DNA of 64,000 nucleotides from Seribacter sulfatis (GCF_964187635.1 NZ_CAXLMO010000038.1:12135-76134), one strand, 5' to 3'; counted from the first letter of the stretch, positions 52,717-61,619 are shown. The notes: a model not told the origin generated them from the letters alone. Numbers and translations: made by a program.

Positions 52717-53871
52717 ATGGAAACCTTAACCGATAATCATTCTGGGGCAAAAGCAGGTAAGCGATTTCGATTAACCGTTAAGTCTGCTGAAGAGGCGGTT
52801 CGTGTGATCAGAGAAAAACTGGGAGATAAAGCGAGAGTTTTATCAGTTCGGCAAATTGGCGGAGAAGGTTTGAAAAAATTTATTTCTTCTCCCAAACTCG
52901 AGGTTATTGCTGAAATTCCTCCCGAAGATCAATTAGTTGAAGCCGAAAACTTGGATAACTCGAAAGATCAGGTAGCAAGCACTACTAACAATACAAACTC
53001 CGTTGTTTCATCTGAAACAACCTCAGTTGAAACCACCATCCAGGAACCTAGTAAACCAAACGAGAAAGAAGAAAATGTAGTCACTGAGGCTATTGAGGGG
53101 GATTCATTTAAAATTTTAGCAAAGACCGGTTTTGATTCTCAATTATTGAATGATATCAGTTCGTGGTCTAATTGGTCTAAGATCAAAGATCTTTCTCTTG
53201 CCGAGTCCCTCAAGGAAATTACCATCGGACTTTCTGACCGCTTTCGCTCCCTAAATATTGCTCCTACTGGTGATCGAATCGCACTCATTGGCGCTCCAGG
53301 AGTTGGGAAAACGACCACTTTATGTAAATTTCTCGCTCATGAAGTTTTCATGAATAAAAAAACACCTAATGTTTTAAAGGTGGAAAATGGCGTGCCAAAT
53401 CCTGATGACGCCCTTAAGATTTTCTGTGAAGTTGTTGGGGTAACGCTTTACAGAGAGTCAAACAAAACTCCAGATAGTTCATCTGATTCTCCGCTCTATC
53501 TCGATTTCCCCGGATTGTCACTTGGTCAAGCAGATGAGTGGAGTAGGGCACAGGAGGCGTTGGATGATCTTAATGTCCAAACCCGAGTATTGGTTCTTAA
53601 TGCAGCATATGATAAGCAGGTTTTGAGTAAGTCAATTAATCTTGCTAATAATATTGGTGCTACTCATCTTGCCTTCACTCATTTTGACGAACTTTCCAAT
53701 TCTACCAAGTTATGGCCCTTACTTTTACGTAACAACCTTTCCCCGTTATGCATCTGTAATGGTCAAAATGTAACTGGTGATTTTAGTACCAATGTTCTCA
53801 ACCAAATGATTTCCCGAACCTTTCCCGAAGAACTTTATGCAAGAGGTTTTTCATCTTATCGAAATATTTAG
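52717..53871 (+). CDS. flhF: FlhF-like SRP-type GTPase, degenerate
   Basis: 384 residues: B-domain (FRLTVKSAEEAVRVIREKLG), a Ser/Thr/Glu linker (~80-125), then the NG region. The P-loop GAPGVGKT (192-199) is intact, but other SRP-GTPase motifs are not: the DTYRIGAxEQL box reads ENGVPNPDDALKIF, the DTAG box reads LDFPG (about 262-266) and the TKxD box reads THFD (321-324). It keeps the locus position of flhF, which sets flagellum number and site in other bacteria, but may bind GTP poorly or not hydrolyse it. The usual partner flhG does not follow. Confidence 0.8.
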   Translation: METLTDNHSGAKAGKRFRLTVKSAEEAVRVIREKLGDKARVLSVRQIGGEGLKKFISSPKLEVIAEIPPEDQLVEAENLDNSKDQVASTTNNTNSVVSSETTSVETTIQEPSKPNEKEENVVTEAIEGDSFKILAKTGFDSQLLNDISSWSNWSKIKDLSLAESLKEITIGLSDRFRSLNIAPTGDRIALIGAPGVGKTTTLCKFLAHEVFMNKKTPNVLKVENGVPNPDDALKIFCEVVGVTLYRESNKTPDSSSDSPLYLDFPGLSLGQADEWSRAQEALDDLNVQTRVLVLNAAYDKQVLSKSINLANNIGATHLAFTHFDELSNSTKLWPLLLRNNLSPLCICNGQNVTGDFSTNVLNQMISRTFPEELYARGFSSYRNI

Positions 53872-53873
53872 TT

Positions 53874-54191
53874 ATGAATAATGATGCGAAGTTTTTCTTT
53901 TGTTTAAGTGGGTTTGTCGGATTCATTATTTTCTTTATTTTTGGAATTCTGATTACCAATGATCCCTTGGTTGCTTTGGTACAAAGCTCTTTTGGTTGTT
54001 TGTTTTTTGCTGTTTGTGGAAGGATTTTATTAAGCTTTATTTTAAATGGAAATATTGTAGATTCGAATAGTAATTCACTTCATCCGAGAGATTTATCATC
54101 ACCCACTGAAAATGACCCCACTAATTTGGCAACCGCTGCAATGAACGAGGCTTCAACAACTGCCAACCGTATGGTTGATGCTCAAGTCTAG
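53874..54191 (+). CDS. Small membrane protein in the flhG position
   Basis: 105 residues with two hydrophobic helices (FFFCLSGFVGFIIFFIFGIL and a second ending around residue 60) and a polar Ser/Asn/Thr-rich tail. No known family. It sits between flhF and fliA, where the MinD-like flhG is normally found, and starts 3 bases after flhF. A role with FlhF is possible but inferred only from position. Confidence 0.6.
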   Translation: MNNDAKFFFCLSGFVGFIIFFIFGILITNDPLVALVQSSFGCLFFAVCGRILLSFILNGNIVDSNSNSLHPRDLSSPTENDPTNLATAAMNEASTTANRMVDAQV

Positions 54192-54208
54192 TGGATATTT
54201 ATTGAAAG

Positions 54209-55027
54209 ATGAGTGCGCAAAATATTAAAAAGGCAAATGTAGACCGCGAATTCTCTGCCTCTTCTTCCGTGCGAATGAAAGAAGCAGCGGAAAAATACAG
54301 AGTCGCGATGTCTGATGAAAAATCGAGAGATCAGTTAATCGAAGATTATTTACCATTAGTTAAATCTACTGTTTCCCGCATGCGGTTTCATTTCCCTGAT
54401 CATTATGAAATTGAGGATATGTATGGCATTGCGGTTAAGGCTTTAATTGTATCAGTAAACCAATTTAATCCTTCAAAAGGAAAATCTTTTGGAAATTACG
54501 CGGCACTCAGGATTAAAGGTTCTCTTCTCGATGAACTCCGTAAAATTGATTGTTTGCCACGTGCAAACCGTGCAAAAGCCAGATCTTTGCAGTCGACAAT
54601 TTCTGAAATGGAGTCCCGCTTGAAGCGTCCTGTTAGTGTCGAGGAGGTGAAGACCGAGTTGAAACTATCACAATCGGAATACGAGACTTTATTAAAGGAA
54701 ACACAGCCTATCACCTTTATTCCTATTGACGGTCCGGTGCATTCAAGTTCACCAGATGGTGATTCTACCCCTCTTTCGGAGACCATCTCGGATCCTACCG
54801 AGCAAGATGCTTTGGATAAAACTGAGTATCGAGAAAAAGTTCTCTTGTTAAGGGACAAAATTAAGGATTTACCGGACCCTCAGAAAAAGATTCTCATGTT
54901 ATATTATTATGAGGAATTAAAACTTTCTGAGATTGCTCATATTTTTGGGTTGTCAGAAGGGCGTATTAGTCAAATTCTATCTCACTCAGTGTTAGCACTT
55001 CGAGCGCACTTCCAATCTCTACTTTAA
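54209..55027 (+). CDS. fliA: Flagellar sigma factor FliA (sigma-28)
   Basis: 272 residues with sigma regions 2 (YEIEDMYGIAVKALIVSV, FGNYAALRIKGSLLDELRK), 3 and 4 (LPDPQKKILMLYYYEELKLSEIAHIFGLSEGRISQI). This is the FliA/WhiG/SigD type that transcribes late flagellar genes. Encoded in the early operon, consistent with a sigma-54 to sigma-28 cascade. No flgM is seen in the window. Confidence 0.94.
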   Translation: MSAQNIKKANVDREFSASSSVRMKEAAEKYRVAMSDEKSRDQLIEDYLPLVKSTVSRMRFHFPDHYEIEDMYGIAVKALIVSVNQFNPSKGKSFGNYAALRIKGSLLDELRKIDCLPRANRAKARSLQSTISEMESRLKRPVSVEEVKTELKLSQSEYETLLKETQPITFIPIDGPVHSSSPDGDSTPLSETISDPTEQDALDKTEYREKVLLLRDKIKDLPDPQKKILMLYYYEELKLSEIAHIFGLSEGRISQILSHSVLALRAHFQSLL

Positions 55028-55041
55028 ATTATCTACTTACT

Positions 55042-55902
55042 ATGTTACTCGCCCTAGGAATGGTTATCGTTTTCGTCTCCTGCATTGGAGGATTTGTTGT
55101 TTCTGGAGGAAATCCGATTTCACTTGTTCATGCTGGTGAGATTATGATTATTTGTGGAATTGGCCTTGGGATACTTGTGGTGTCTAGTCCCACAAGTGTT
55201 TTGATTGGTCTCAAGATTGACATTATAAAGGCTTTTAAAGGGGGAATTGCGAGTAAAGAAAAGTTTATTGATTTATTAGTTTTGTTGTACGAACTATTTA
55301 TGCTGGGTCGAAGAAAAGGGACACCTGCATTAGACGAACATGTCAGTGATCCACAAAATAGCTCTATTTTTACAAAATATCCGTCTTTTTTGAATGATGC
55401 AGGTTTAGTCGAGTTTTTGTGTAATTCTCTTCGTCCAATAGTCGATGGCAGGTGTAAACCAGCTGAGATTGGTGGTATCCTCAAGGCTGAATTAAATAGT
55501 AGGGAAGCGGAGGCGGGAAGATCGATTAAAGCAATTGAAATGATCTCTGATGCACTGCCTGGAGTTGGGATTGTGGCAGCCGTACTGGGTATTATTAATA
55601 CAATGTCTAACTTGGAAGATCCATCTTCTGTTGGTGCAAAGGTGGCGGCGGCATTGAGCGGAACTTTCCTTGGTATTTTCCTTGCATACGGAATTGGCAT
55701 ACCTCTTGGTCGCCTCGTTTCCTTAAACCAAACACAAGAATTTCTTTACTACCATATTGTTGAAAGATCAGTTTCTGGTTTTGCAACTGGATTGTCGCCA
55801 ATCATGGCAGTTGAAATAGGTCGTCGTTCTTTAGATAACCTAATACAACCGTCTGCGGATGAATTAGAGGAAAAATGTAAGGATGCCGCGAAGGGTGGTT
55901 GA
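55042..55902 (+). CDS. motA: Flagellar stator protein MotA
   Basis: 286 residues, four membrane helices. GGFVVSGGNPISLVHAGEIM at the N-terminus and DALPGVGIVAAVLGIINTMS with GTFLGIFLAYGIGIPLG in the pore region are MotA-specific. Ion specificity is not clear from sequence. motB follows. Confidence 0.94.
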   Translation: MLLALGMVIVFVSCIGGFVVSGGNPISLVHAGEIMIICGIGLGILVVSSPTSVLIGLKIDIIKAFKGGIASKEKFIDLLVLLYELFMLGRRKGTPALDEHVSDPQNSSIFTKYPSFLNDAGLVEFLCNSLRPIVDGRCKPAEIGGILKAELNSREAEAGRSIKAIEMISDALPGVGIVAAVLGIINTMSNLEDPSSVGAKVAAALSGTFLGIFLAYGIGIPLGRLVSLNQTQEFLYYHIVERSVSGFATGLSPIMAVEIGRRSLDNLIQPSADELEEKCKDAAKGG

Positions 55903-55922
55903 TTTTATTTTTTCAAAGTAAA

Positions 55923-56729
55923 ATGTTTACTTTCAGACATCATCGGAAACCTCGCTTAATGGGAAGTCATGGAGGAGCCTGGAAGGTAGCCTACGCCGAT
56001 TTTGTTACCGGTATGATGTCATTATTTCTCGTTCTTTGGATTTTATCTCAAGACGAGGAGGTCATAATTGCAACGACTCGATTTTTTCGTGACCCTTACA
56101 AAGCAGGTGTCCCAAAATCTACTCCCGTGGAACAAAAGGATGCTCGTCCGGGAAGTATGGTTGATCAAATTGTGGGAAGATCTGATACCACAATGAGGAA
56201 TACTGATGATACTACATCCATAGATATTGATGTTCTGCATCGAATTGCCCAGGACTGGTTCGAAAGGCTGAAACTTCATGAAATTGATGATTCCACTATG
56301 CAGATTGAAGCAACATCAGAAGGACTGAAGGTTACTTTATTTCATGGCGATGAAAAACCACTATTCGCACCTTCCTCCTCTGAGCTTACCAATCACGGTC
56401 GAAAAGTAATGCAACGCATGTCATGGTTGCTCGCACAGCATGTTTTAGTGTACCGGGTTGATTCTCACACTAATCACTTAACCGATGGTAAAAGAAATGC
56501 ACCAACCTCAAATGCATGGACAATGTCACTGGAACAAGGTGCAGAAGTCACAGATGCACTGGTTCATTATTCGGCCGGAGAGTTGGATGGAAAGTTGGAG
56601 AGAATAACAGGGCATGGTTCAACTAAACCAAATGACATCCGTTACCCTAATCAACCCGAAAAAAATCGACGAGTTGAGTTAAGTCTTGTCTTGGATATGA
56701 GCAAGAAAGATCTTGCTCAGTATCAATAG
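55923..56729 (+). CDS. motB: Flagellar stator protein MotB
   Basis: 268 residues: a basic N-terminus, one membrane helix with the ion-carrying Asp26 in YADFVTGMMSLFLVLW, and a C-terminal OmpA-like peptidoglycan-binding domain (SHTNHLTDGKRN, ITGHGSTKPNDI, NRRVELSLVL). The ATG at 55923 is preferred; a TTG at 55899 overlapping motA is also in frame. Confidence 0.92.
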   Translation: MFTFRHHRKPRLMGSHGGAWKVAYADFVTGMMSLFLVLWILSQDEEVIIATTRFFRDPYKAGVPKSTPVEQKDARPGSMVDQIVGRSDTTMRNTDDTTSIDIDVLHRIAQDWFERLKLHEIDDSTMQIEATSEGLKVTLFHGDEKPLFAPSSSELTNHGRKVMQRMSWLLAQHVLVYRVDSHTNHLTDGKRNAPTSNAWTMSLEQGAEVTDALVHYSAGELDGKLERITGHGSTKPNDIRYPNQPEKNRRVELSLVLDMSKKDLAQYQ

Positions 56730-56766
56730 GTTTGAATATCGGTATGCAAATTGCTAAGGAATAATT

Positions 56767-57045
56767 ATGCATAGTTATTTATCTGGGCGAGGTTCCAATA
56801 TCGATAATATTGACTCTGAAAAAGCAGGAGACTCATTCAGTTCATATTTGGCTGACCCTAGTAAACAGCACTCTTCAGTTCCACTGCCTGAGGAGACTCA
56901 TAGTGAGGCAGATGCTCAAACTGATGTAATTCACACAGATGAAACTGGAATAAAAATTGAAGTGGTCTCTGTTGACGGAACTCCCTCGAATTTATTAGTA
57001 CATATTCCGGATGGTCGAGTGATTGACATTAAGTGTGAATACTGA
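56767..57045 (+). CDS. Small acidic protein of unknown function after motB
   Basis: 92 residues, acidic, no signal or membrane helix. The first 60 residues look disordered (Ser/Asp/Glu-rich); the last 30 (IKIEVVSVDGTPSNLLVHIP) resemble a small beta domain. Last gene before the second sigma-54-type promoter. Not a family I recognise. Confidence 0.55.
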   Translation: MHSYLSGRGSNIDNIDSEKAGDSFSSYLADPSKQHSSVPLPEETHSEADAQTDVIHTDETGIKIEVVSVDGTPSNLLVHIPDGRVIDIKCEY

Positions 57046-57079
57046 CTTTTTCTTCCCCAAACACTGAGTTTCATAAAGA

Positions 57080-57101
57080 CATGCTATTTGGCATGTTTTT
57101 T
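57080..57101 (+). terminator. Hairpin with T-tract overlapping the flgF promoter
   Basis: CATGC (57080-57084) and GCATG (57091-57095) form a short stem around TATTTG, followed by six Ts. It may end the upstream transcript, although the same bases make the -24/-12 promoter described next. The stem is only 5 bp, so termination would be weak. Confidence 0.35.
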
Positions 57102-57104
57102 GCT
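57088..57104 (+). promoter_or_regulatory. Sigma-54 (-24/-12) promoter before flgF
   Basis: TTGGCAT-GTTTT-TTGCT has GG at 57090-57091 and GC at 57102-57103, 10 bases apart, as sigma-54 requires. The start of transcription would be near 57115, one base before the flgF GTG. It has the same layout as the flgB promoter, including the preceding tatttggca. Confidence 0.75.
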
Positions 57105-57115
57105 TTCATGAGGGT

Positions 57116-57877
57116 GTGAATTTATCTCTCTACGAAAACGCTTCTGCTTTAAGAGGACTTGAGCAGTACCAAAATGTGATTGCTAACAATATTGCCGCTA
57201 GCCATGTGGCAGGTTTTAAGAAAGTTGCGGTAAGTTTTGAGGCAGTGGAAGGTGGCGAAATTGCAAGAAGCACCCACGATCGCCTTCGAAATGAGATGCC
57301 CGGTTCTTTTCCGGTAATGAAAAATCAAGTTGATTATAATGAGGGAGAGATGAAGGAAACAAGTAACCCCATGGACTTAGCACTAAGGGGAGACGGTTTT
57401 TTTGCATTGCTGAACCAAAACGGTGATTCTGTCTACACACGTGACGGCCAATTTTATGTTGATTCTCAAGGCGTTATGGTAAACAGCATGGGGCATCAAT
57501 TTTCAGATGATGGCGGTGCTACCATTCAAACTATTCCGGGTGGTGGTGATTTAACTATCGATAAAGAAGGACAAATTTTTCAGGGTAATCAAAATGTCGG
57601 TAAAGTCGGTGTATTTACATTTGAAGATCCCTTGATGGATTTACAAAAAGTGGGCGGTGGATTTGTTGCGAAAGACCCCGAGTTAGAACCGGAGGTGTCG
57701 GATCCAACCCAATTCACTATTATGCAGGGCTACCTAGAGTCCAGCAATGTATCTGCGATTGAAGAGATGATTGGGCTAATTGAAGTATCTCGTGCTCATG
57801 AAGCAAACCAAAAAATGATACAAACTTTTGATCAAAACTTAGGAAAAGCAATAGGAACTTTAGGGCAGACTCAATAA
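57116..57877 (+). CDS. flgF: Flagellar rod protein FlgF
   Basis: 253 residues, GTG start. N-terminal YQNVIANNIAASHVAGFKK and C-terminal QGYLESSNVSAIEEMIGLIEVSRAHEANQ (key SNVSAIEEMIGLIEVSRA) are the paired rod ends; the middle contains the FlgE/F/G beta domain (MDLALRGDGFFALLNQNG). Distinguished from the next gene as FlgF by order. Predicted to be translated from a nearly leaderless mRNA. Confidence 0.88.
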   Translation: MNLSLYENASALRGLEQYQNVIANNIAASHVAGFKKVAVSFEAVEGGEIARSTHDRLRNEMPGSFPVMKNQVDYNEGEMKETSNPMDLALRGDGFFALLNQNGDSVYTRDGQFYVDSQGVMVNSMGHQFSDDGGATIQTIPGGGDLTIDKEGQIFQGNQNVGKVGVFTFEDPLMDLQKVGGGFVAKDPELEPEVSDPTQFTIMQGYLESSNVSAIEEMIGLIEVSRAHEANQKMIQTFDQNLGKAIGTLGQTQ

Positions 57878-57898
57878 TTGAAACTAATTATATAAATT

Positions 57899-58681
57899 AT
57901 GAACTTATCTTTATACTCAGGTGCAACAGGAATGCAGGCACAGCAAATGAACTTAAATGTTATTTCTAATAACATAGCGAATGTGAACACAACAGGATAT
58001 AAGAAAAACAAGATTGAGTTCCAAGATCTTCTTTATCAAAACCCAAGACAATCTGGTGGACAGACTGGTGCAGGTAATGTTGTGCCTACCGGTGTTGAGA
58101 TGGGAAATGGTACGAAGGTCGTTTCGACGGCTAAAATTTTCACACAAGGACAACTTACTCAAAGCGGTGAAAAAATGGATATTGCGATTGATGGAACCGG
58201 TTTCTTTCAAGTTGAGAAGCCTGATGGCACAGAAGCCTACACTCGTGACGGTGCCTTTAAGGTCGGTCCTGATGGCCAAATTACAACTGCTGATGCTTTG
58301 CCTTTAGCTGCCGGATTACAGATTGACCCGGAAGTAACTAATGTTTTCGTTTCACCAACAGGTGAAGTTTCTGTAGAAACGGCAGATGGCACACAAATTA
58401 TTGGACAACTTGAATTAGTTCGCTTCCCTAACTCGGCCGGACTCAAGGCTACCGGCGGGAATCTTTTTATTGAAACTGAAGCAAGTGGAGCTCCTGAGAT
58501 TGGTGCTCCCGGTGAAAATGGTTTTGGAGTCTTGCAACAAGGATACCTAGAAATGTCTAATGTTAATGTGGTCGAAGAGATGGTAAATATGATCATTGCT
58601 CAACGAGCCTATGAAATCAATTCCAAGTCTATCCAAACTTCTGATGATATGCTCTCCCGTGTTAATCAGTTGAAAAGATAA
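57899..58681 (+). CDS. flgG: Flagellar distal rod protein FlgG
   Basis: 260 residues, the canonical FlgG length. LNVISNNIANVNTTGYKKNKIEFQDLLYQ (key NNIANVNTTGYKKNKIEF) at the start, DIAIDGTGFFQV in the centre and NVVEEMVNMIIAQRAYEINS at the end identify it. Forms the distal rod that passes through the P and L rings. Confidence 0.95.
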   Translation: MNLSLYSGATGMQAQQMNLNVISNNIANVNTTGYKKNKIEFQDLLYQNPRQSGGQTGAGNVVPTGVEMGNGTKVVSTAKIFTQGQLTQSGEKMDIAIDGTGFFQVEKPDGTEAYTRDGAFKVGPDGQITTADALPLAAGLQIDPEVTNVFVSPTGEVSVETADGTQIIGQLELVRFPNSAGLKATGGNLFIETEASGAPEIGAPGENGFGVLQQGYLEMSNVNVVEEMVNMIIAQRAYEINSKSIQTSDDMLSRVNQLKR

Positions 58682-58684
58682 TTA

Positions 58685-59512
58685 ATGAGGTTTTCATTTT
58701 TATTTCTTTTCCTGCCCATCAGCATTATTCTTGCTGATGTGAGTCGTTTTATTGATTCTCTTGAATTACCCGGGGCAGGAGGCCAAATAAATGTGTTTAC
58801 CAAATCGTCTGCTCTTATTTCTTCCAGACCTGTTTCTCTAAGATCTTACAGTGATGATACAGTAGCTTTACCTTCTACCATTACTTTATCCCGTGAAACT
58901 TTGGAACAGAGGCTTGGGGAGAGTATTGCGCATCGTTATCAAGCATCCGGAAAAGTGGTTGCTTTTCTAACTAGGGAGTGGAGTTCCATAAAAGTCAGTT
59001 CTAATTACTTGATCAAAATTTCTGATTGTTCGCCAGACCAGATTTGCTCCAGTACATTTACTCGTTTTAGTGTTTGGGATAGTGGTAACCTTGTTGGGGA
59101 ATTTGCTGAACCTCTAAGAATCGGCCACTTTGTTGATGTTTTCTTTTCTAAGACACCCTTGCAACGTGGAACTCGTCTCAACTCTATTCAATTTGATAAA
59201 AAACCGGTTGATATTTTGAAAAAGTATGCAGGTACTGTTCCAGCCAATATTAACCTAAAGGGTTATCAACTTGCATCGAATGTAAAATCCAATACTCCCA
59301 TCAAATGGAATTTCTTATCTAAAGTTACCTTGGTCAAGAAAGGGCAAATAGTTGATGTGTTTGCCTCCGGGAATGGAATTTATGTTACAATGAAAGGAAT
59401 GGCACTCGAAGATGGAGTGTCTGGTGGGAATGTTACCGTCAAAAATCTTTCATCTAAGAAGGAGTTCCAAGCAAAAGTTCTCAACGAAAATAGCGTCAAG
59501 GTACATTTATAA
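58685..59512 (+). CDS. flgA: P-ring assembly chaperone FlgA
   Basis: 275 residues. A signal peptide (FSFLFLFLPISIILA) and a C-terminal SAF-type domain (LVKKGQIVDVFASGNGIYVTMKGMALEDG; key KGQIVDVFASGNGI) indicate FlgA, the periplasmic chaperone for FlgI. The two Cys residues near 115-121 may form a disulfide. Position between flgG and flgH supports the call. Confidence 0.85.
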   Translation: MRFSFLFLFLPISIILADVSRFIDSLELPGAGGQINVFTKSSALISSRPVSLRSYSDDTVALPSTITLSRETLEQRLGESIAHRYQASGKVVAFLTREWSSIKVSSNYLIKISDCSPDQICSSTFTRFSVWDSGNLVGEFAEPLRIGHFVDVFFSKTPLQRGTRLNSIQFDKKPVDILKKYAGTVPANINLKGYQLASNVKSNTPIKWNFLSKVTLVKKGQIVDVFASGNGIYVTMKGMALEDGVSGGNVTVKNLSSKKEFQAKVLNENSVKVHL

Positions 59513-59515
59513 TTT

Positions 59516-60145
59516 ATGAAGTTTTTTATTACATTTCTCCTTTTACTTTTTGTAAATTTCTCGTTTGGCGTTTCTCTATGGATGAAGAGCTCTAACAATC
59601 AAAGAGGCCTTTACGGGGACAAGCGTTCGTTTTCGGTAGGTGATTTGATTACAATTGATGTGGGAGAAAGTTCATCCCTTGCTGCCTCGCAAAATTCGGT
59701 TCGAAATCGCCAATCACAGGTTGAAAATGCGGTGAAACAGTTTCTTTTTGCTAACAGTAAAATGGGAACCCATAATGGCGGCCTCCCTGGAACTGAAATC
59801 GAATCAAAAAGCAGCAACAAAGGCGGTGGCTCAATTGCTAATACTCAGAATTTAAAGGGTCGAGTCAGTGTGGTAATAATAGATGTATTACCAAACGGAG
59901 TTCTTGTTTTAGAGGGTGCTCGGATGGTTACATTTTCCGGAGAAAGTTACTATGCAGTCTTGAAGGGGATGGTGAGGCAGGAGGATATTGGGGCAGGATT
60001 TAGGGAGGGTCTAAGATATCGTAATATCGTCTCCTCTCAGTATATTGCAGATGCGCAAATCGAATTTGTATCTAAGGGAAGTTTAAATGATGCCCAGAAA
60101 GAGAGCTGGTACCAAAAAATCGCTTCAGTGGTCAATCCATTCTAG
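59516..60145 (+). CDS. flgH: Flagellar L-ring protein FlgH without a lipobox
   Basis: 209 residues. FlgH motifs: RSFSVGDLITIDVGESSSLA, GRVSVVIIDVLPNGVLVLEGARM (key VLPNGVLVLEG) and GAGFREGLRYRNIVSSQYIADAQI. It has an N-terminal signal peptide but no cysteine anywhere, whereas FlgH in enteric bacteria is a lipoprotein with a lipobox Cys. The L-ring here must be anchored in another way. Confidence 0.92.
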   Translation: MKFFITFLLLLFVNFSFGVSLWMKSSNNQRGLYGDKRSFSVGDLITIDVGESSSLAASQNSVRNRQSQVENAVKQFLFANSKMGTHNGGLPGTEIESKSSNKGGGSIANTQNLKGRVSVVIIDVLPNGVLVLEGARMVTFSGESYYAVLKGMVRQEDIGAGFREGLRYRNIVSSQYIADAQIEFVSKGSLNDAQKESWYQKIASVVNPF

Positions 60146-60149
60146 TAAA

Positions 60150-61265
60150 ATGAGACTTACATTATCCAAAAAAATCTTATTCGGATGCCTTGTTTTATTG
60201 GCATCTTTATCAGTTTATGGTGCTCGCATTAAAGATCTAACCGATGTTCGGGGAAGCCGAAGTAATCAATTATATGGTTATGGTATAGTTACCGGACTTT
60301 CGGGACAGGGAGATTCCCGTATTGAGTACACTGAGCTAGGGATTTTAAATGCCTTGGAAACTTTGGGTATTCGTGCAGATAAAGCCGACAAGTCTCGAAA
60401 TATAGCTGCGGTTATGGTTACAGCAGATATTGGCCCTTTTGCAAAGGAAGGATCTCGTATGGATGTTACAGTATCATCGATCGGTAATGCAGATTCTCTA
60501 CAAGGTGGTATTTTGTTACAAACTCCATTATACGGTGCAGACGGTAACGTTTATACTGTAGCACAGGGCGCCGTATCTATTGGCGGCCTTTCCGCAGGTG
60601 GCGGGGGAGGGGCGAATGTTCAAGTTAATCATCCAACAGTTGGGATAGTGAGCAACGGAGGATTAGTGGAGAGAGAAATTGAAAGTAAAATATTAAATTC
60701 TGGTAACGAAATCGAACTCATTTTACGGTCACCCGATTCTTTAACGGCAGTTAAAATTGCCGATGCGGTTAACAAATATTATCCTGGAACTTCACTCGCG
60801 GTGGATGGTGGAGTAGTGAATGTTCAAGTACCGGTTGATTTTCGTGGGCAGACAACTAATTTCCTCGCTGCAGTGGGTGGAATTGACGTAAAGCCAGATG
60901 TTCCTGCACGAGTAATTATTAATGAACGTACCGGGACAATAGTAGCCACCCAAAGCGTACGGATTTCTCCTGTTGCGGTGAGTAGTAGCAATGTAACAAT
61001 TTTCTTGAATCCCACTACCGGAGTTAGTCAACCTTTACCATTTTCACAAGGGGCAACCACAATTTTGCAGGGTGAAAATGCAGACCTAATTGAAGAAGTT
61101 GGCCGTTTCGAACCACTTGACGAACTTGATCCACCGGGCGCTTCGACCGTGAACGAACTCGCTTCGGCATTAAATAAGCTTGGATTAACTACTCGTGAGA
61201 TGACATCAATTTTACAATCCATTAAGAATGCTGGTGCGTTGCAAGCGGAACTCATAATTAATTAA
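60150..61265 (+). CDS. flgI: Flagellar P-ring protein FlgI
   Basis: 371 residues with a signal peptide, then the mature-start motif RIKDLTDVRGSRSNQLYGYG, GLSGQGDS and, centrally, GGLSAGGGGGANVQVNHPT, all typical of FlgI. The ATG at 60150 starts the signal; an upstream extension in frame overlaps flgH and is unlikely. Confidence 0.95.
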   Translation: MRLTLSKKILFGCLVLLASLSVYGARIKDLTDVRGSRSNQLYGYGIVTGLSGQGDSRIEYTELGILNALETLGIRADKADKSRNIAAVMVTADIGPFAKEGSRMDVTVSSIGNADSLQGGILLQTPLYGADGNVYTVAQGAVSIGGLSAGGGGGANVQVNHPTVGIVSNGGLVEREIESKILNSGNEIELILRSPDSLTAVKIADAVNKYYPGTSLAVDGGVVNVQVPVDFRGQTTNFLAAVGGIDVKPDVPARVIINERTGTIVATQSVRISPVAVSSSNVTIFLNPTTGVSQPLPFSQGATTILQGENADLIEEVGRFEPLDELDPPGASTVNELASALNKLGLTTREMTSILQSIKNAGALQAELIIN

Positions 61266-61267
61266 AC

Positions 61268-61612
61268 ATGGAAGCACAAAATATTGGTAAGCAGTATGTA
61301 GGTATGGATTCTTCCATGCTTATGGAGATGGCTCACTCCAAAAATACCACACATAATCAAAAGGTGGCAGCAGTGAGTGACCAATTTGAGTCTGTATTGG
61401 TAAAACAGTTTTTAAAGGAAGCACTCAAGCCAATGTTTAAAGGTGTTTTTAATGAAGATGGTGGAGCTCACCGCATGTACCGCCACTTTTTTACTGATGC
61501 GATTTCAGAAAGTATTGCAAGCGGTGGAGGCTTTGGAGTGTCGACTATTCTCCAGCAACAACTCCAGACTAGCGATGATGTTGCAGAACCATTAGAAAAA
61601 GAAATTAAATAA
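61268..61612 (+). CDS. flgJ: Rod-binding protein, FlgJ N-terminal domain
   Basis: 114 residues matching only the rod-cap part of FlgJ: VSDQFESVLVKQFLKEALKPMF and MYRHFFTDAISESIASGGGFG. It lacks the muramidase domain of enteric FlgJ, so the peptidoglycan hydrolase must be encoded elsewhere. Confidence 0.88.
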   Translation: MEAQNIGKQYVGMDSSMLMEMAHSKNTTHNQKVAAVSDQFESVLVKQFLKEALKPMFKGVFNEDGGAHRMYRHFFTDAISESIASGGGFGVSTILQQQLQTSDDVAEPLEKEIK

Positions 61613-61619
61613 TATAGAA

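Noticed and set aside
60087..60149. Upstream extension of flgI overlapping flgH.
   Set aside because: The ATG at 60150 directly precedes a normal signal peptide and lies just after the flgH stop.
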